DNA of 64,000 nucleotides from contig NZ_CP046072.1 of the NCBI RefSeq assembly GCF_017357825.1, forward strand, positions 2,046,001 to 2,110,000, read 5' to 3'. The position numbers and the translations under genes are program-made. The stretch comes from Sulfurimonas aquatica. Its GTDB lineage: Bacteria > Campylobacterota > Campylobacteria > Campylobacterales > Sulfurimonadaceae. Each line of letters opens with the position of its first letter. Position 1 is the first letter of the stretch. Below, in pieces: positions 1-8,425 of this stretch. The notes beneath the pieces were generated by a model, which had not been told where the DNA came from, made no database searches, and saw nothing but the letters and a program-made list of their open reading frames with translations.

Positions 1-1
1 T

Positions 2-637
2 ATTACATGGGGTACTGAAGCAGTAGGTTCAATCATTAAAAAAATTGGTATGATTTCTAAAAAGAACTTACTCTCATCATCTTTTGTACAATCTTTAAGT
101 ATTCTCGCAAGGTTTGGTTTTTTCTTACAATTACTAGTTGTTTCTTGGATTGTTGACGAAAAATTATATTTAGAATCTAGAGGGTCTCTTGCTTTAGGAT
201 ATACAGTTATGGTCTTATTATCTATTATGATAGTACAAAAGATTGGTCCAAAATCACTTTTTTATCTATTTAACTTGATTATGAATAAGTTTAATTTTGA
301 AACCCATGATAATGCAAATACAGGTGATGTACATATAAGCTTAGTTGCACCTACAATAACTCAAGTATCAGGATATTTATTATTATATACAGGGGGTATG
401 CTACCATTATTAATTCAACTTGCTTTTCCTGAATTTTCTGCAAGAGGTCTTGCCATTGCAGGTGTAGTTAATGGTTTGTCAACGATATTATTAATTGCGA
501 TTAATGATACAAAAATGTCCATGCAGATTCATAAAAATGGTTTTAGTAAAATACCAGATCAGCTATATGTTGCAAGATATATAGCTATTTCTATACTTAT
601 TATAGTATTAATTGTGTTTAATTTAATTTTTAATTAA
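2..637 (+). CDS. Amj/DUF2837-like membrane protein, 5' end outside window
   Basis: The frame is open to the first base of the window, so the ATG at 50 is probably internal and the N-terminus is missing. What is visible is a hydrophobic protein of about 210 residues with four or so membrane segments. The C-terminal block (GVVNGLSTILL, followed by a short polar loop and a last membrane helix) resembles the end of Amj/DUF2837 proteins, a family that includes an alternative lipid II flippase. It lies 4 bases upstream of a polymerase-like gene in a glycan locus, so moving a lipid-linked precursor across the membrane is a reasonable guess. The family match rests on a short stretch and is uncertain; a Wzx-type flippase fragment is an alternative. 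Confidence 0.5.
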   Translation: MTWGTEAVGSIIKKIGMISKKNLLSSSFVQSLSILARFGFFLQLLVVSWIVDEKLYLESRGSLALGYTVMVLLSIMIVQKIGPKSLFYLFNLIMNKFNFETHDNANTGDVHISLVAPTITQVSGYLLLYTGGMLPLLIQLAFPEFSARGLAIAGVVNGLSTILLIAINDTKMSMQIHKNGFSKIPDQLYVARYIAISILIIVLIVFNLIFN

Positions 638-641
638 TATA

Positions 642-1916
642 ATGAAATTTAATTCTTCAAAGATTTTTCTAGAATCTCTAAGTTCTGAAAAAATGATATT
701 ATTTATTAACAAATTCATATTTATATTATTTTCATATTTAATATTTTTTCCGTCAGTTACTTTTTCTTTAATTAGTGCAGAAATATTTCCTTGGGCAATA
801 CTATTTACTTTAATATATATCAAAAGAATAAACAAATTTTTTATATCTATAATTATATTGTTATTATTATCTACAGTGTATGGATACTATTTAAGTGATG
901 GTACGAGTTTATTTGAATCTATTCGTTCTTTTAGCGCATATATGAATACTTTACTAATATTTACATTTTTATTAAATGTTGATTATACTTTTATTAAAAA
1001 AATACTTCCTATAGTGCCAAAAGTCTTTTATTTTTTAACAGTTTTAGGATTATTTCAATATTTTAGTTTAATTGATTTTTTAGATCCTTTTTTTAAGTTT
1101 TTGGCTCCACGTGCAAGTGCAGAATCACTTGCATATATGGGTAATAGAGGTGTAACCTTGTTAGCCTCTGAACCATCAAGGGCTTCCTATGAGTTTCTAT
1201 TTATTTATATTGCATATAGAACTATATTTTTAAATCAAAAATTTTATTTATTATCTGACTTATTTTTGATTATATATATGATGTTTATTATCAAATCTGG
1301 GGTCGGTCTTATTCTTTCAATTATTTTTTTAATTATTTTTTATAGATTAAAGTTTATATTGTTAGGTGCTGCATTGGTGTTAACAGCATTACCTTTTATG
1401 GATGAACTTGGAGGTAGATCATTTGACTTACTGATTAATATTTTGACGATAAATAGTATAGACTCATTATTCGAGATGCTTTTAAATGCTTCAGGCTTCC
1501 GATTAATATCAATAATAGCATCATTTAATTATGGGATTATGGAACTTATTGGTGGTGGTATAGGTAATTGGGAACAAAGCTCTATAGTAGCACTTGGTTT
1601 AACGGGTTTAGATCCAATGAATATTTCATATTTTAAATGGTTTGGGGGTGGGAATTGGATTAGCATTCGACCTACTTCATATTTTTTTGCATTTATGTTA
1701 GACACAGGTATTGTGGGGATTGGCATACTAAGTATATATTTGTATAGAAATTTAATAAATTATTTTAAAATAAACAAAACGAGTCGTAATATTATTGTTT
1801 TTTTTGTATTATATTTTTTTATTATAGGCTCTGTTGGAAATCCTATACCATTTGTTTGCCTTGTGGTTACATTAAGGTTTTTAAAAAAAAAGAGATTAAA
1901 ATATGATTATTATTAG
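642..1916 (+). CDS. Wzy-like O-antigen/polysaccharide polymerase
   Basis: A 424-residue, very hydrophobic protein with about ten predicted membrane helices and one long, less hydrophobic loop around residues 270-350 containing Gly-rich GGGIGNWEQ and an Arg-bearing SIRPTSYF segment. This topology is typical of Wzy polymerases, which join repeat units on the periplasmic face; sequence conservation in the family is poor, so the call rests on topology and on the neighbours. The start lies 4 bases after the preceding stop, suggesting translational coupling. The 3' end overlaps a 27-codon GT11 relic. Base composition is more AT-rich than the housekeeping genes further along, as is usual for glycan loci that move between strains. 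Confidence 0.65.
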   Translation: MKFNSSKIFLESLSSEKMILFINKFIFILFSYLIFFPSVTFSLISAEIFPWAILFTLIYIKRINKFFISIIILLLLSTVYGYYLSDGTSLFESIRSFSAYMNTLLIFTFLLNVDYTFIKKILPIVPKVFYFLTVLGLFQYFSLIDFLDPFFKFLAPRASAESLAYMGNRGVTLLASEPSRASYEFLFIYIAYRTIFLNQKFYLLSDLFLIIYMMFIIKSGVGLILSIIFLIIFYRLKFILLGAALVLTALPFMDELGGRSFDLLINILTINSIDSLFEMLLNASGFRLISIIASFNYGIMELIGGGIGNWEQSSIVALGLTGLDPMNISYFKWFGGGNWISIRPTSYFFAFMLDTGIVGIGILSIYLYRNLINYFKINKTSRNIIVFFVLYFFIIGSVGNPIPFVCLVVTLRFLKKKRLKYDYY

Positions 1917-1986
1917 ATTAGCTAATGTTTTAATAAACCAAATATTTGAACTTGCTCTAGCCCAAAAAAATGAAATAAGGATATAA
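1903..1986 (+). pseudogene. 27-codon relic of a GT11 fucosyltransferase-like gene
   Basis: The short frame reads MIIIRLANVLINQIFELA followed by nine more residues and a stop. It lines up without gaps with the first residues of the intact GT11 gene at 2775 (MIIVRLAGGLGNQIFQLGAA): identical at MII, RLA, NQIF and L, but it has lost the conserved GGLGN glycines. It overlaps the end of the polymerase gene and stops just before the GT2 start. It looks like the degraded 5' end of a second copy left by a recombination event. A functional leader peptide is possible but less likely. Confidence 0.6.
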
Positions 1987-1988
1987 GC

Positions 1989-2735
1989 ATGAAAGCTTTA
2001 ATTTCAATAATCACACCTTCATATAATTCTTCAAGGTTCATTGCTCAGACTATTGAATCAGTATTAGCACAAACTTATAAAAATTGGGAAATGATAATCG
2101 TAGATGATGTTTCAGCTGATGGCTCAAATGAGATAATAGAAGAATATTGTAAAAAAGACAATCGTATTAAACTAATCAAACTTGAAAAAAATAGTGGTCC
2201 AGCAGAAGCAAGAAATAGAGCTATTCAAGAGGCTCAAGGACGATATATTACTTTTTTAGATGCAGATGATTTATGGATATCAGAAAAATTGGAAAAGCAG
2301 ATAAAGTTCATGAATGAGAATAACTTGCCTTTTACATATAGTTCTTATTACTTAATAGATGAAGATAATAATAATTTAGGTAAGTTTATTACCAAAGGTG
2401 AAATATCTTATAGTAGTATGTTAAAAACCTGTAGTGTCGGATGTTTAACAGCTATCTATGATACTCAGAAACTCGGAAAAGTTTATATGCCGTTAATTCG
2501 AAAAAGACAAGATTATGGGTTATGGTTGAAAATCCTTAAAGATATAAAAACTTCAAAAGGTATGTTAGAGCCATTAGCCACGTATAGAATACTTGAAAAT
2601 TCCGTATCTTCAAATAAGATAAAAGCTGCACAGTATCAATGGAAAATATACAGAGAAATTGAAAAGATAAGTTTGCTTAAAAGCATATATTATTTTATTC
2701 AATATTCCTATAATGGTATTATAAAATACAAGTAA
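1989..2735 (+). CDS. Family 2 glycosyltransferase
   Basis: A 248-residue GT-A fold transferase that would add one sugar to a lipid-linked glycan at the inner face of the membrane. The N-terminus has the family signature SIITPSYN (residues 6-13), the nucleotide-binding VDD at 38-40 and the metal-binding DADDLW at 91-96. The C-terminal part contains the RKRQDYGLW segment common in GT2 enzymes, where the acid can act as catalytic base. There is no membrane helix. It sits between a Wzy-like polymerase and a fucosyltransferase-like gene in the same direction. The sugar donor cannot be told from the sequence. Confidence 0.85.
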   Translation: MKALISIITPSYNSSRFIAQTIESVLAQTYKNWEMIIVDDVSADGSNEIIEEYCKKDNRIKLIKLEKNSGPAEARNRAIQEAQGRYITFLDADDLWISEKLEKQIKFMNENNLPFTYSSYYLIDEDNNNLGKFITKGEISYSSMLKTCSVGCLTAIYDTQKLGKVYMPLIRKRQDYGLWLKILKDIKTSKGMLEPLATYRILENSVSSNKIKAAQYQWKIYREIEKISLLKSIYYFIQYSYNGIIKYK

Positions 2736-2774
2736 ATTTAATAAAAGAGAAAAATTAATGCAAGGATTAAGAAT

Positions 2775-3596
2775 ATGATAATAGTAAGATTGGCTGGTGG
2801 ATTAGGTAATCAGATATTCCAACTGGGGGCTGCCCTTTTAATGGCAAATGTGACAAAAATAAAAAAAATTAAAATTGACGACAGGGCCTTAGGAAGTTAT
2901 GAGGCGAAACATAAAAATGAATTATTTGATTTTTTTGATTTGAATAAGATTGACTTAAGTTTTGATGTTGGTTCTAGTTTATTAACAAAGATTAGGATAG
3001 CAAAAGTTTTTCCATTTAAAGTTTATAAGTATCCTTTTGTGAGTGATTCAAACTTTTCATTAGCTCTTAAAAGACCGAATAAATCATTTATTTTATTAGA
3101 TGGTTATTTTCAAAAATCCTTAAAACAAGAAGATTTTAATAGAGAAGTTAGTCTCTTAAAAAAGATTATTATACCTAATAATATGAAGCAAAAAGATGAG
3201 TGTGTAGTACATATTAGAGGGGGGGATTTTGTAAAACTAGGATGGAATAGTGTAACACCAATTGGATATTATATAGAAGCAATTAAAAAAATGATTAATG
3301 ATTATGGCATAAATAAATTCAATATTGTAACTGACGACAGAGATTATGCGAACAGTATCTTAAATGAATTGAATGATTTGAATTTTAGTTATTCTTATAT
3401 AGGTGGTAGCTTAAAAGAAGATTTTAATTTGATTGGTAGCTTTAATTATAGAATACTTTCATCTAGTACATTTGCACTTTGGGCAAGTGCATTCGGTGCA
3501 AATGATGAGAGTACTGTAATTGCTCCTGAATATTGGTTACCAAACAAAAAAAGAGAAATTTATTTACCAAATGAAATTAGAGTAAGCTATAAATAA
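2775..3596 (+). CDS. Alpha-1,2-fucosyltransferase-like, glycosyltransferase family 11
   Basis: A 273-residue protein with the GT11 N-terminal signature LAGGLGNQIFQL (residues 6-17), which binds the nucleotide sugar, and the H-x-R-x-G-D motif HIRGGD at 146-151. The C-terminal part has SSSTFALWASAFG, also typical of the family. GT11 enzymes usually transfer fucose from GDP-fucose in alpha-1,2 linkage to a terminal galactose; the real donor and acceptor here are inferred from family only. It is the last glycosyltransferase of the local group, and a relic of a second copy lies at 1903-1986. Confidence 0.85.
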   Translation: MIIVRLAGGLGNQIFQLGAALLMANVTKIKKIKIDDRALGSYEAKHKNELFDFFDLNKIDLSFDVGSSLLTKIRIAKVFPFKVYKYPFVSDSNFSLALKRPNKSFILLDGYFQKSLKQEDFNREVSLLKKIIIPNNMKQKDECVVHIRGGDFVKLGWNSVTPIGYYIEAIKKMINDYGINKFNIVTDDRDYANSILNELNDLNFSYSYIGGSLKEDFNLIGSFNYRILSSSTFALWASAFGANDESTVIAPEYWLPNKKREIYLPNEIRVSYK

Positions 3597-3630
3597 TTTT
3601 TTTATTATTACTCCATCATATAATATATAG

Positions 3631-3652
3631 TAAAACTATTAATACAGTTTTA
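3631..3652 (+). terminator. Stem-loop after the GT11 gene
   Basis: TAAAACT at 3631-3637 pairs perfectly with AGTTTTA at 3646-3652 across an 8-base loop, 35 bases past the GT11 stop. The stem is AT-rich and there is no long T-run, so termination may be partial. It separates the glycosyltransferase group from the acyltransferase pair. Confidence 0.35.
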
Positions 3653-3729
3653 TTGTAAACATAAATCAATTTAAATTCGATGATAGTTGATGGGATAAAT
3701 AGGAATTTTTAATTATAAAGGATTTTAAA

Positions 3730-5196
3730 ATATTATTCAATAGCTACGAATTCATATTTGCTTTTTTACCAATAACATTTTTTCTATACTTCTATCTAAA
3801 TCATAATAGACTTACAGAAGCCAGTAAAGCTTTTTTAGTCTTTAGCAGTTTGTTCTTTTATAGTTGGTGGAATATTGCTTATCTTCCTATTATATTATCA
3901 TCAATGCTTTTTAATTATATTATTGGGACAGCTCTTAATAAAGATAATGAGGAGCGACTTCATAGATTCTCTAAAAAAACACTCTTAACTTTTGGTATAG
4001 TCTCAAATTTAGCACTACTTGGATACTTCAAGTATATGGATTTCTTTATAGAGAATATTAACTTACTAAGTGCTGCTTATATACCTTTACTTCATTTAGC
4101 TCTACCATTAGCAATTTCATTTTTTACATTTCAACAGATAGCCTATCTAGTAGATAGTTATAGACAAGAAACTGCGGAGTATGACTTCTTAAACTACTCA
4201 CTATTCGTAACATTTTTTCCTCAACTTATAGCAGGTCCAATTGTTCATCATAGTGAGATGATGCCACAGTTTGCTAAAACAAAAAACAAAGTAAAGAATT
4301 ACAGAAATATAGCAATGGGAGTGTTTATCTTTTCACTAGGCCTATTTAAAAAAGTTGTTATCGCTGATACTTTTGCCGTATGGGCTACACAAGGTTTTGA
4401 TGTGGCTACAACTCTTAATTTGTTTGAGGCATGGGCTACATCTCTTTCTTATACTTTTCAGCTCTACTTTGATTTTAGTGGCTATACAGATATGGCTATT
4501 GGTATTGCATTGCTTTTTAACATAAAACTACCTATTAACTTCAACAGCCCCTATAAAGCTACAAGCATACAAGACTTCTGGAGAAGATGGCATATAACAC
4601 TTAGTAGATTTCTAAGAGATTATATTTACATACCTCTTGGTGGATATAGAAAAGGGGAGTTTAGAACTTACACTAACTTAATGGCTACTTTTATACTAGG
4701 TGGTATTTGGCACGGTGCTGGTTGGACTTTTATGTTTTGGGGATTTCTTCACGGTATAGCATTGGTTATAAACAGAGCTTGGAGTAAATTAGGTTTTAAA
4801 CTTTGGATTTGGTTGGCTTGGTTGATTACGTTTAACTTTGTGAATATTGCCTGGGTGTTCTTTAGAGCAAAAGAGTGGGAGGATGCTGTTAAGGTTTTGA
4901 GCTCGATGCTTAGTTTGGATGATATTATATTACCAGGATTTATGTCATCGAAGTTTTATTTTTTATTTCAGTATGGTTTTCAATTTGGTGGATTTGTTGA
5001 TAATATTAAAGGTGGGAAAGACACTTTTGCTTACTTGTTTATAGCTTTTGTATTAGTTCTATTATTTAAGAACTCAACATTTCATATGAATAAAATAAAA
5101 TTTAATTATTTAACGATATTATTTGTAAGTCTTTGCTTGTCAATTAGTATTCTATCACTAAATCAAGTGTCTGAATTTGTATATTTTAATTTTTAG
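3730..5196 (+). CDS. MBOAT-family O-acyltransferase (AlgI-like), apparent ATA start
   Basis: A membrane-bound O-acyltransferase of 488 residues if read from 3730, with about ten membrane helices. The family histidine lies in GGIWHGAGW (about residue 328) and is followed by the WGFLHG block; FWRRWHITLS is also typical. Such enzymes move acetyl or similar groups across the membrane to decorate exported polysaccharide. The start is odd. The usual family N-terminus MLFNSYEFIF appears here as ILFNSYEFIF, with ATA at 3730-3732 where ATG is expected, and a good AAAGGA ribosome site 7 bases upstream. The frame is open back to a TAG at 3700. The next usable start is TTG at 3850, which would remove 40 residues including the first helix. 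The downstream SGNH-like gene is its likely partner. Confidence 0.85.
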   Translation: MLFNSYEFIFAFLPITFFLYFYLNHNRLTEASKAFLVFSSLFFYSWWNIAYLPIILSSMLFNYIIGTALNKDNEERLHRFSKKTLLTFGIVSNLALLGYFKYMDFFIENINLLSAAYIPLLHLALPLAISFFTFQQIAYLVDSYRQETAEYDFLNYSLFVTFFPQLIAGPIVHHSEMMPQFAKTKNKVKNYRNIAMGVFIFSLGLFKKVVIADTFAVWATQGFDVATTLNLFEAWATSLSYTFQLYFDFSGYTDMAIGIALLFNIKLPINFNSPYKATSIQDFWRRWHITLSRFLRDYIYIPLGGYRKGEFRTYTNLMATFILGGIWHGAGWTFMFWGFLHGIALVINRAWSKLGFKLWIWLAWLITFNFVNIAWVFFRAKEWEDAVKVLSSMLSLDDIILPGFMSSKFYFLFQYGFQFGGFVDNIKGGKDTFAYLFIAFVLVLLFKNSTFHMNKIKFNYLTILFVSLCLSISILSLNQVSEFVYFNF

Positions 5197-5203
5197 GAAT
5201 AAC

Positions 5204-6358
5204 ATGAACATAAAAAAATGGGTGCAATTAACTTTACTGTCGTCAATTATTATGATATTCTTAATGGGAATGACTAATTATATTGTTGACCCGTATAATA
5301 TATACAATCATGAATATTTTAAGTTTAAAAAATCGTGTCAAGACAACAAGTTAAGATTGGTTAAAATAATTAAAACCGAGGAAATAAAACCCAAAAGTAT
5401 TTGTTTAGGAACTTCGAGGGCATTAACTGGATTAAATCCAAAACATTCATATTTTATACAGCCTTCATATAATTTAGCTACATCAGGAAGCTCCATGTAT
5501 GAAAATAAACTCTACTTAATGCATGTAATAAAACAAGGTAATTTAAAAAGAGTACTCTTATCATTAGACTATATAATGTTTAACACTGATAAACAAGCCA
5601 AGTATCTTGATTTTGAATCTTACTTTGAAAAAAATAAATTTAGTCTTATTTTTAGTATAGATACCTTGTTAGATAGTGTAAATACTGTTATAGCTATGCA
5701 AGATTCCGGTATTTTATATTTAGAAAATGGTCAAAGAACACACGATTGTTTTCAAAAAAGGGTAGATTCATTAAATGGTCATTTGGGATTAATGAAAAAA
5801 GATGAATCTATATATTATAAAAATTACTCAACAGACTATATATACCAAGATACAAAGAGAAATTCTTTTTTAGATTTAGAAGATATAGTTAAGTTATGCT
5901 ATGAAAATAAAATAGATTTAGACATAATATTTAATCCATCACACATTAGGCAGTGGGAAGCCTTAGACTATTATTTAAGTTATGATAAATGGTTACAGTG
6001 GAAAAAGGATGTAGTGATAACAGTGAACAAAATCGCAAAAAATTATAACAAGAGTCCATTTAGAATAGTTGATTTTGCAATATATCATCAATTTACTGCT
6101 GAAGTTATACCAAATAATAATTCTAAAATGCAATATTATTGGGAGTCTAGTCACTATAAAAATGCATTGGGTAATATTGTTTTAGATGTGCTAGAAAAAA
6201 ATGGTAGTGATAAATATAAAGGTTTTGGAGTAGGACTATACTTATCTAATATAGACCAACATATAAATGAGCAAAAAGTACAAAGAAATCAATTTATTGA
6301 TGCGGATAATTTTAAATATAATAATAAAGAGTATCTTAACCAAAAACAAGAGAAGTGA
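5204..6358 (+). CDS. SGNH-hydrolase-like partner of the MBOAT acyltransferase
   Basis: A 384-residue protein with an N-terminal membrane anchor (about residues 5-25) and a large, probably periplasmic domain. LGTSRA carries the putative nucleophile Ser71, matching the GTSR/GDSR box of SGNH-like proteins coded next to MBOAT genes, and a late SSHYKNALG block supplies a candidate His. Together with the MBOAT it would transfer acyl groups to polysaccharide. I chose the ATG at 5204 because AGGA lies 5 bases upstream; an in-frame start at 5177 would overlap the MBOAT gene by 20 bases. The C-terminus is rich in Asn, Lys and Gln. Family identity is by motif and context. Confidence 0.7.
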   Translation: MNIKKWVQLTLLSSIIMIFLMGMTNYIVDPYNIYNHEYFKFKKSCQDNKLRLVKIIKTEEIKPKSICLGTSRALTGLNPKHSYFIQPSYNLATSGSSMYENKLYLMHVIKQGNLKRVLLSLDYIMFNTDKQAKYLDFESYFEKNKFSLIFSIDTLLDSVNTVIAMQDSGILYLENGQRTHDCFQKRVDSLNGHLGLMKKDESIYYKNYSTDYIYQDTKRNSFLDLEDIVKLCYENKIDLDIIFNPSHIRQWEALDYYLSYDKWLQWKKDVVITVNKIAKNYNKSPFRIVDFAIYHQFTAEVIPNNNSKMQYYWESSHYKNALGNIVLDVLEKNGSDKYKGFGVGLYLSNIDQHINEQKVQRNQFIDADNFKYNNKEYLNQKQEK

Positions 6359-6497
6359 AAATGACTAATAGAAGCGGATAAAGTTTGTTTAAAATTTGAA
6401 CTATAAAGAAAAAAGTACTCTATTTGGTTCTTTTAAAAGAACAACAAAATAATCTGCTCTTGGATTATTTTATTTTTTAAATTATCATTTAAAAAAA
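6359..6497. other. Short AT-rich spacer before the repeat island
   Basis: No gene, promoter or strong stem-loop was seen here. It ends in a poly-A tract directly joined to the first 18-bp unit of the array. Confidence 0.4.
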
Positions 6498-7289
6498 ACG
6501 CCAGCAAAGATTCAAACGCCAGCAAAGATTCAAACGCCAGCAAAGATTCAAACGCCAGCAAAGATTCAAACGCCAGCAAAGATTCAAACGCCAGCAAAGA
6601 TTCAAACGCCAGCAAAGATTCAAACGCCAGCAAAGATTCAAACGCCAGCAAAGATTCAAACGCCAGCAAAGATTCAAACGCCAGCAAAGATTCAAACGCC
6701 AGCAAAGATTCAAACGCCAGCAAAGATTCAAACGCCAGCAAAGATTCAAACGCCAGCAAAGATTCAAACGCCAGCAAAGATTCAAACGCCAGCAAAGATT
6801 CAAACGCCAGCAAAGATTCAAACGCCAGCAAAGATTCAAACGCCAGCAAAGATTCAAACGCCAGCAAAGATTCAAACGCCAGCAAAGATTCAAACGCCAG
6901 CAAAGATTCAAACGCCAGCAAAGATTCAAACGCCAGCAAAGATTCAAACGCCAGCAAAGATTCAAACGCCAGCAAAGATTCAAACGCCAGCAAAGATTCA
7001 AACGCCAGCAAAGATTCAAACGCCAGCAAAGATTCAAACGCCAGCAAAGATTCAAACGCCAGCAAAGATTCAAACGCCAGCAAAGATTCAAACGCCAGCA
7101 AAGATTCAAACGCCAGCAAAGATTCAAACGCCAGCAAAGATTCAAACGCCAGCAAAGATTCAAACGCCAGCAAAGATTCAAACGCCAGCAAAGATTCAAA
7201 CGCCAACAAAGATTCAAACGCCAACAAAGATTCAAACGCCAACAAAGATTCAAACGCCAACAAAGATTCAAACGCCAACAAAGATTTTG
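6498..7289 (+). repeat. Array of 44 tandem 18-bp units
   Basis: The unit is ACGCCAGCAAAGATTCAA. By phase, units 1-39 (6498-7199) appear identical and the last five (7200-7289) carry a single G-to-A change giving GCCAAC; the final unit runs into the first 146-bp module. The period is a multiple of three and five of the six frames are free of stops, which explains the long SLLAFE- and NLCWRL-repeat reading frames on the minus strand. There are no variable spacers, so it is not a CRISPR array. The unit matches the junction between 146-bp modules (GCAAACGCCAGCAAAGATT), which suggests that the array grew by slippage from that junction. Confidence 0.97.
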
Positions 7290-8085
7290 CTATGCCCTTT
7301 GGGTACATCCCCCAAGGGGACTTCCTCGCTACGCTCACGGCGAACTCCAGCTCGACAACAAAAGCTTTTATGCAGTACAGTTCAAAGCAAAGATTTGTTT
7401 ACGCCCTTGTGGTGCAAACGCCAGCAAAGATTTTGCTATGCCCTTTGGGTACATCCCCCAAGGGGACTTCCTCGCTACGCTCACGGCGAACTCCAGCTCG
7501 ACAACAAAAGCTTTTATGCAGTACAGTTCAAAGCAAAGATTTGTTTACGCCCTTGTGGTGCAAACGCCAGCAAAGATTTTGCTATGCCCTTTGGGTACAT
7601 CCCCCAAGGGGACTTCCTCGCTACGCTCACGGCGAACTCCAGCATCGACAACAGTTTCTGCAAAGATTTTCCTATCCCCCTTGTGGGGATGTTGATGCCC
7701 TTGCGGTGCAAACGCCAGCAAAGATTCATCCCCCCAAGGGGACTTCCTCGCTACGCTCACGGCGAACTCCAGCTCGACAACAAAAGCTTTCACTCCACAC
7801 AGTTCAAAGCAAAGATTTGTTTACGCCCTTGTGGTGCAAACGCCAGCAAAGATTTTGCTATGCCCTTTGGGTACATCCCCCAAGGGGACTTCCTCGCTAC
7901 GCTCACGGCGAACTCCAGCTCGACAACAAAAGCTTTCACTCCACACAGTTCAAAGCAAAGATTTGTTTACGCCCTTGTGGTGCAAACGCCAGCAAAGATT
8001 TTGCTATGCCCTTTGGGTACATCCCCCAAGGGGACTTCCTCGCTACACTCACGGTGAACTCCAGCTCGACAACAAAGGTACAAAT
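7285..8085 (+). repeat. Tandem 146-bp hairpin modules
   Basis: Copies begin with TTTTGCTATGCCC at 7285, 7431, 7577, 7853 and 7999. The spacings 7285-7431, 7431-7577 and 7853-7999 are exactly 146 bases; the third copy is a mosaic of 276 bases containing a second, partial module from about 7728. Modules 1 and 2 look identical. Each has CCCTTTGGG-TACATCC-CCCAAGGGG (7295-7319 in copy 1), a 9-bp stem with one G-U pair, followed by GC-rich sequence (TCGC...GCGA) and a tail ending in the 18-bp motif. The G+C content is well above the surroundings. Several long frames cross it, but they repeat with the DNA and have no ribosome sites, so I do not call genes. Confidence 0.93.
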
Positions 8086-8096
8086 GTAATAGTAAC

Positions 8097-8197
8097 TAGA
8101 TTGCTTCGTTCCTCGCAATGACGGAGGAAGTTCCTCACTATAGTGGGAGAAGTCAAACATCGCTGTCATTGCGAGGAGCTTGCGACGAAGTAATCTA
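8097..8197. repeat. CATTGCGAGGA palindromic repeat, copy 1
   Basis: An imperfect inverted repeat. The left arm begins TAGATTGCTTCGTTCCTCGC and continues AATGAC; the right arm is its complement with a 7-base insertion (GCTTGCG). The middle is about 40 bases. A related half copy is at 8250-8280 and further copies are at 9067-9145 and 11046-11177. Similar TCATTGCGAGG elements occur as dispersed, mobile non-coding repeats in many bacterial genomes. Confidence 0.85.
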
Positions 8198-8249
8198 GGT
8201 GCTTAAGTCATTATCTCTCGAGTGCAGTAACAATAACAGTCGTAGCAAG

Positions 8250-8280
8250 TAGATTGCTTCGTTCCTCGTAATGACCGAGG
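8250..8280. repeat. Half copy of the CATTGCGAGGA palindrome
   Basis: Only the left arm (TAGATTGCTTCGTTCCTCG, then TAATGACCG) is present, with small changes from copy 1. No right arm follows, so it is a broken copy. Confidence 0.7.
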
Positions 8281-8320
8281 AAATTTGTTCTAATGATATG
8301 AGGAAGATTCTCTCAATGAT

Positions 8321-8425
8321 GAAGGGGACTTCCTCGCTTCGCTCATGGCGAACTCCATCATCGACATCAAGAGCTTTCATGCAGTACAGTTCAAAACAAA
8401 GATTTTCCTATCTCCCTTGTGTGAC
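8321..8425 (+). repeat. Diverged fragment of the 146-bp module
   Basis: It contains GAAGGGGACTTCCTCGCTTC, then the CGAACTCCA and ATCGACATCAAGAGCTTTCA blocks and a tail like the AAAGATTTTCCTATC seen in the mosaic third module. The first hairpin arm is missing. The reading frame over it is repeat-derived and not called as a gene. Confidence 0.75.

Noticed and set aside
5177-5203. Upstream start for the SGNH-like gene
   Set aside because: It would overlap the MBOAT gene; the ATG at 5204 has AGGA at the right distance and a normal Lys-rich start before the membrane anchor.
6498-7289. CRISPR array
   Set aside because: Units are directly adjacent with no spacers, 18 bp is too short, and there are no cas genes.
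6433-7338. 301-residue minus-strand frame of SLLAFE repeats (and a second frame of NLCWRL repeats)
   Set aside because: The frames exist because the 18-bp unit keeps phase and lacks stops. The start lies in a 146-bp module, there is no convincing ribosome site, and the peptide has no other content.
7287-8169. Several overlapping frames of 70-265 residues on both strands
   Set aside because: All translate the 146-bp modules and repeat with them; no ribosome sites and no domain resemblance.
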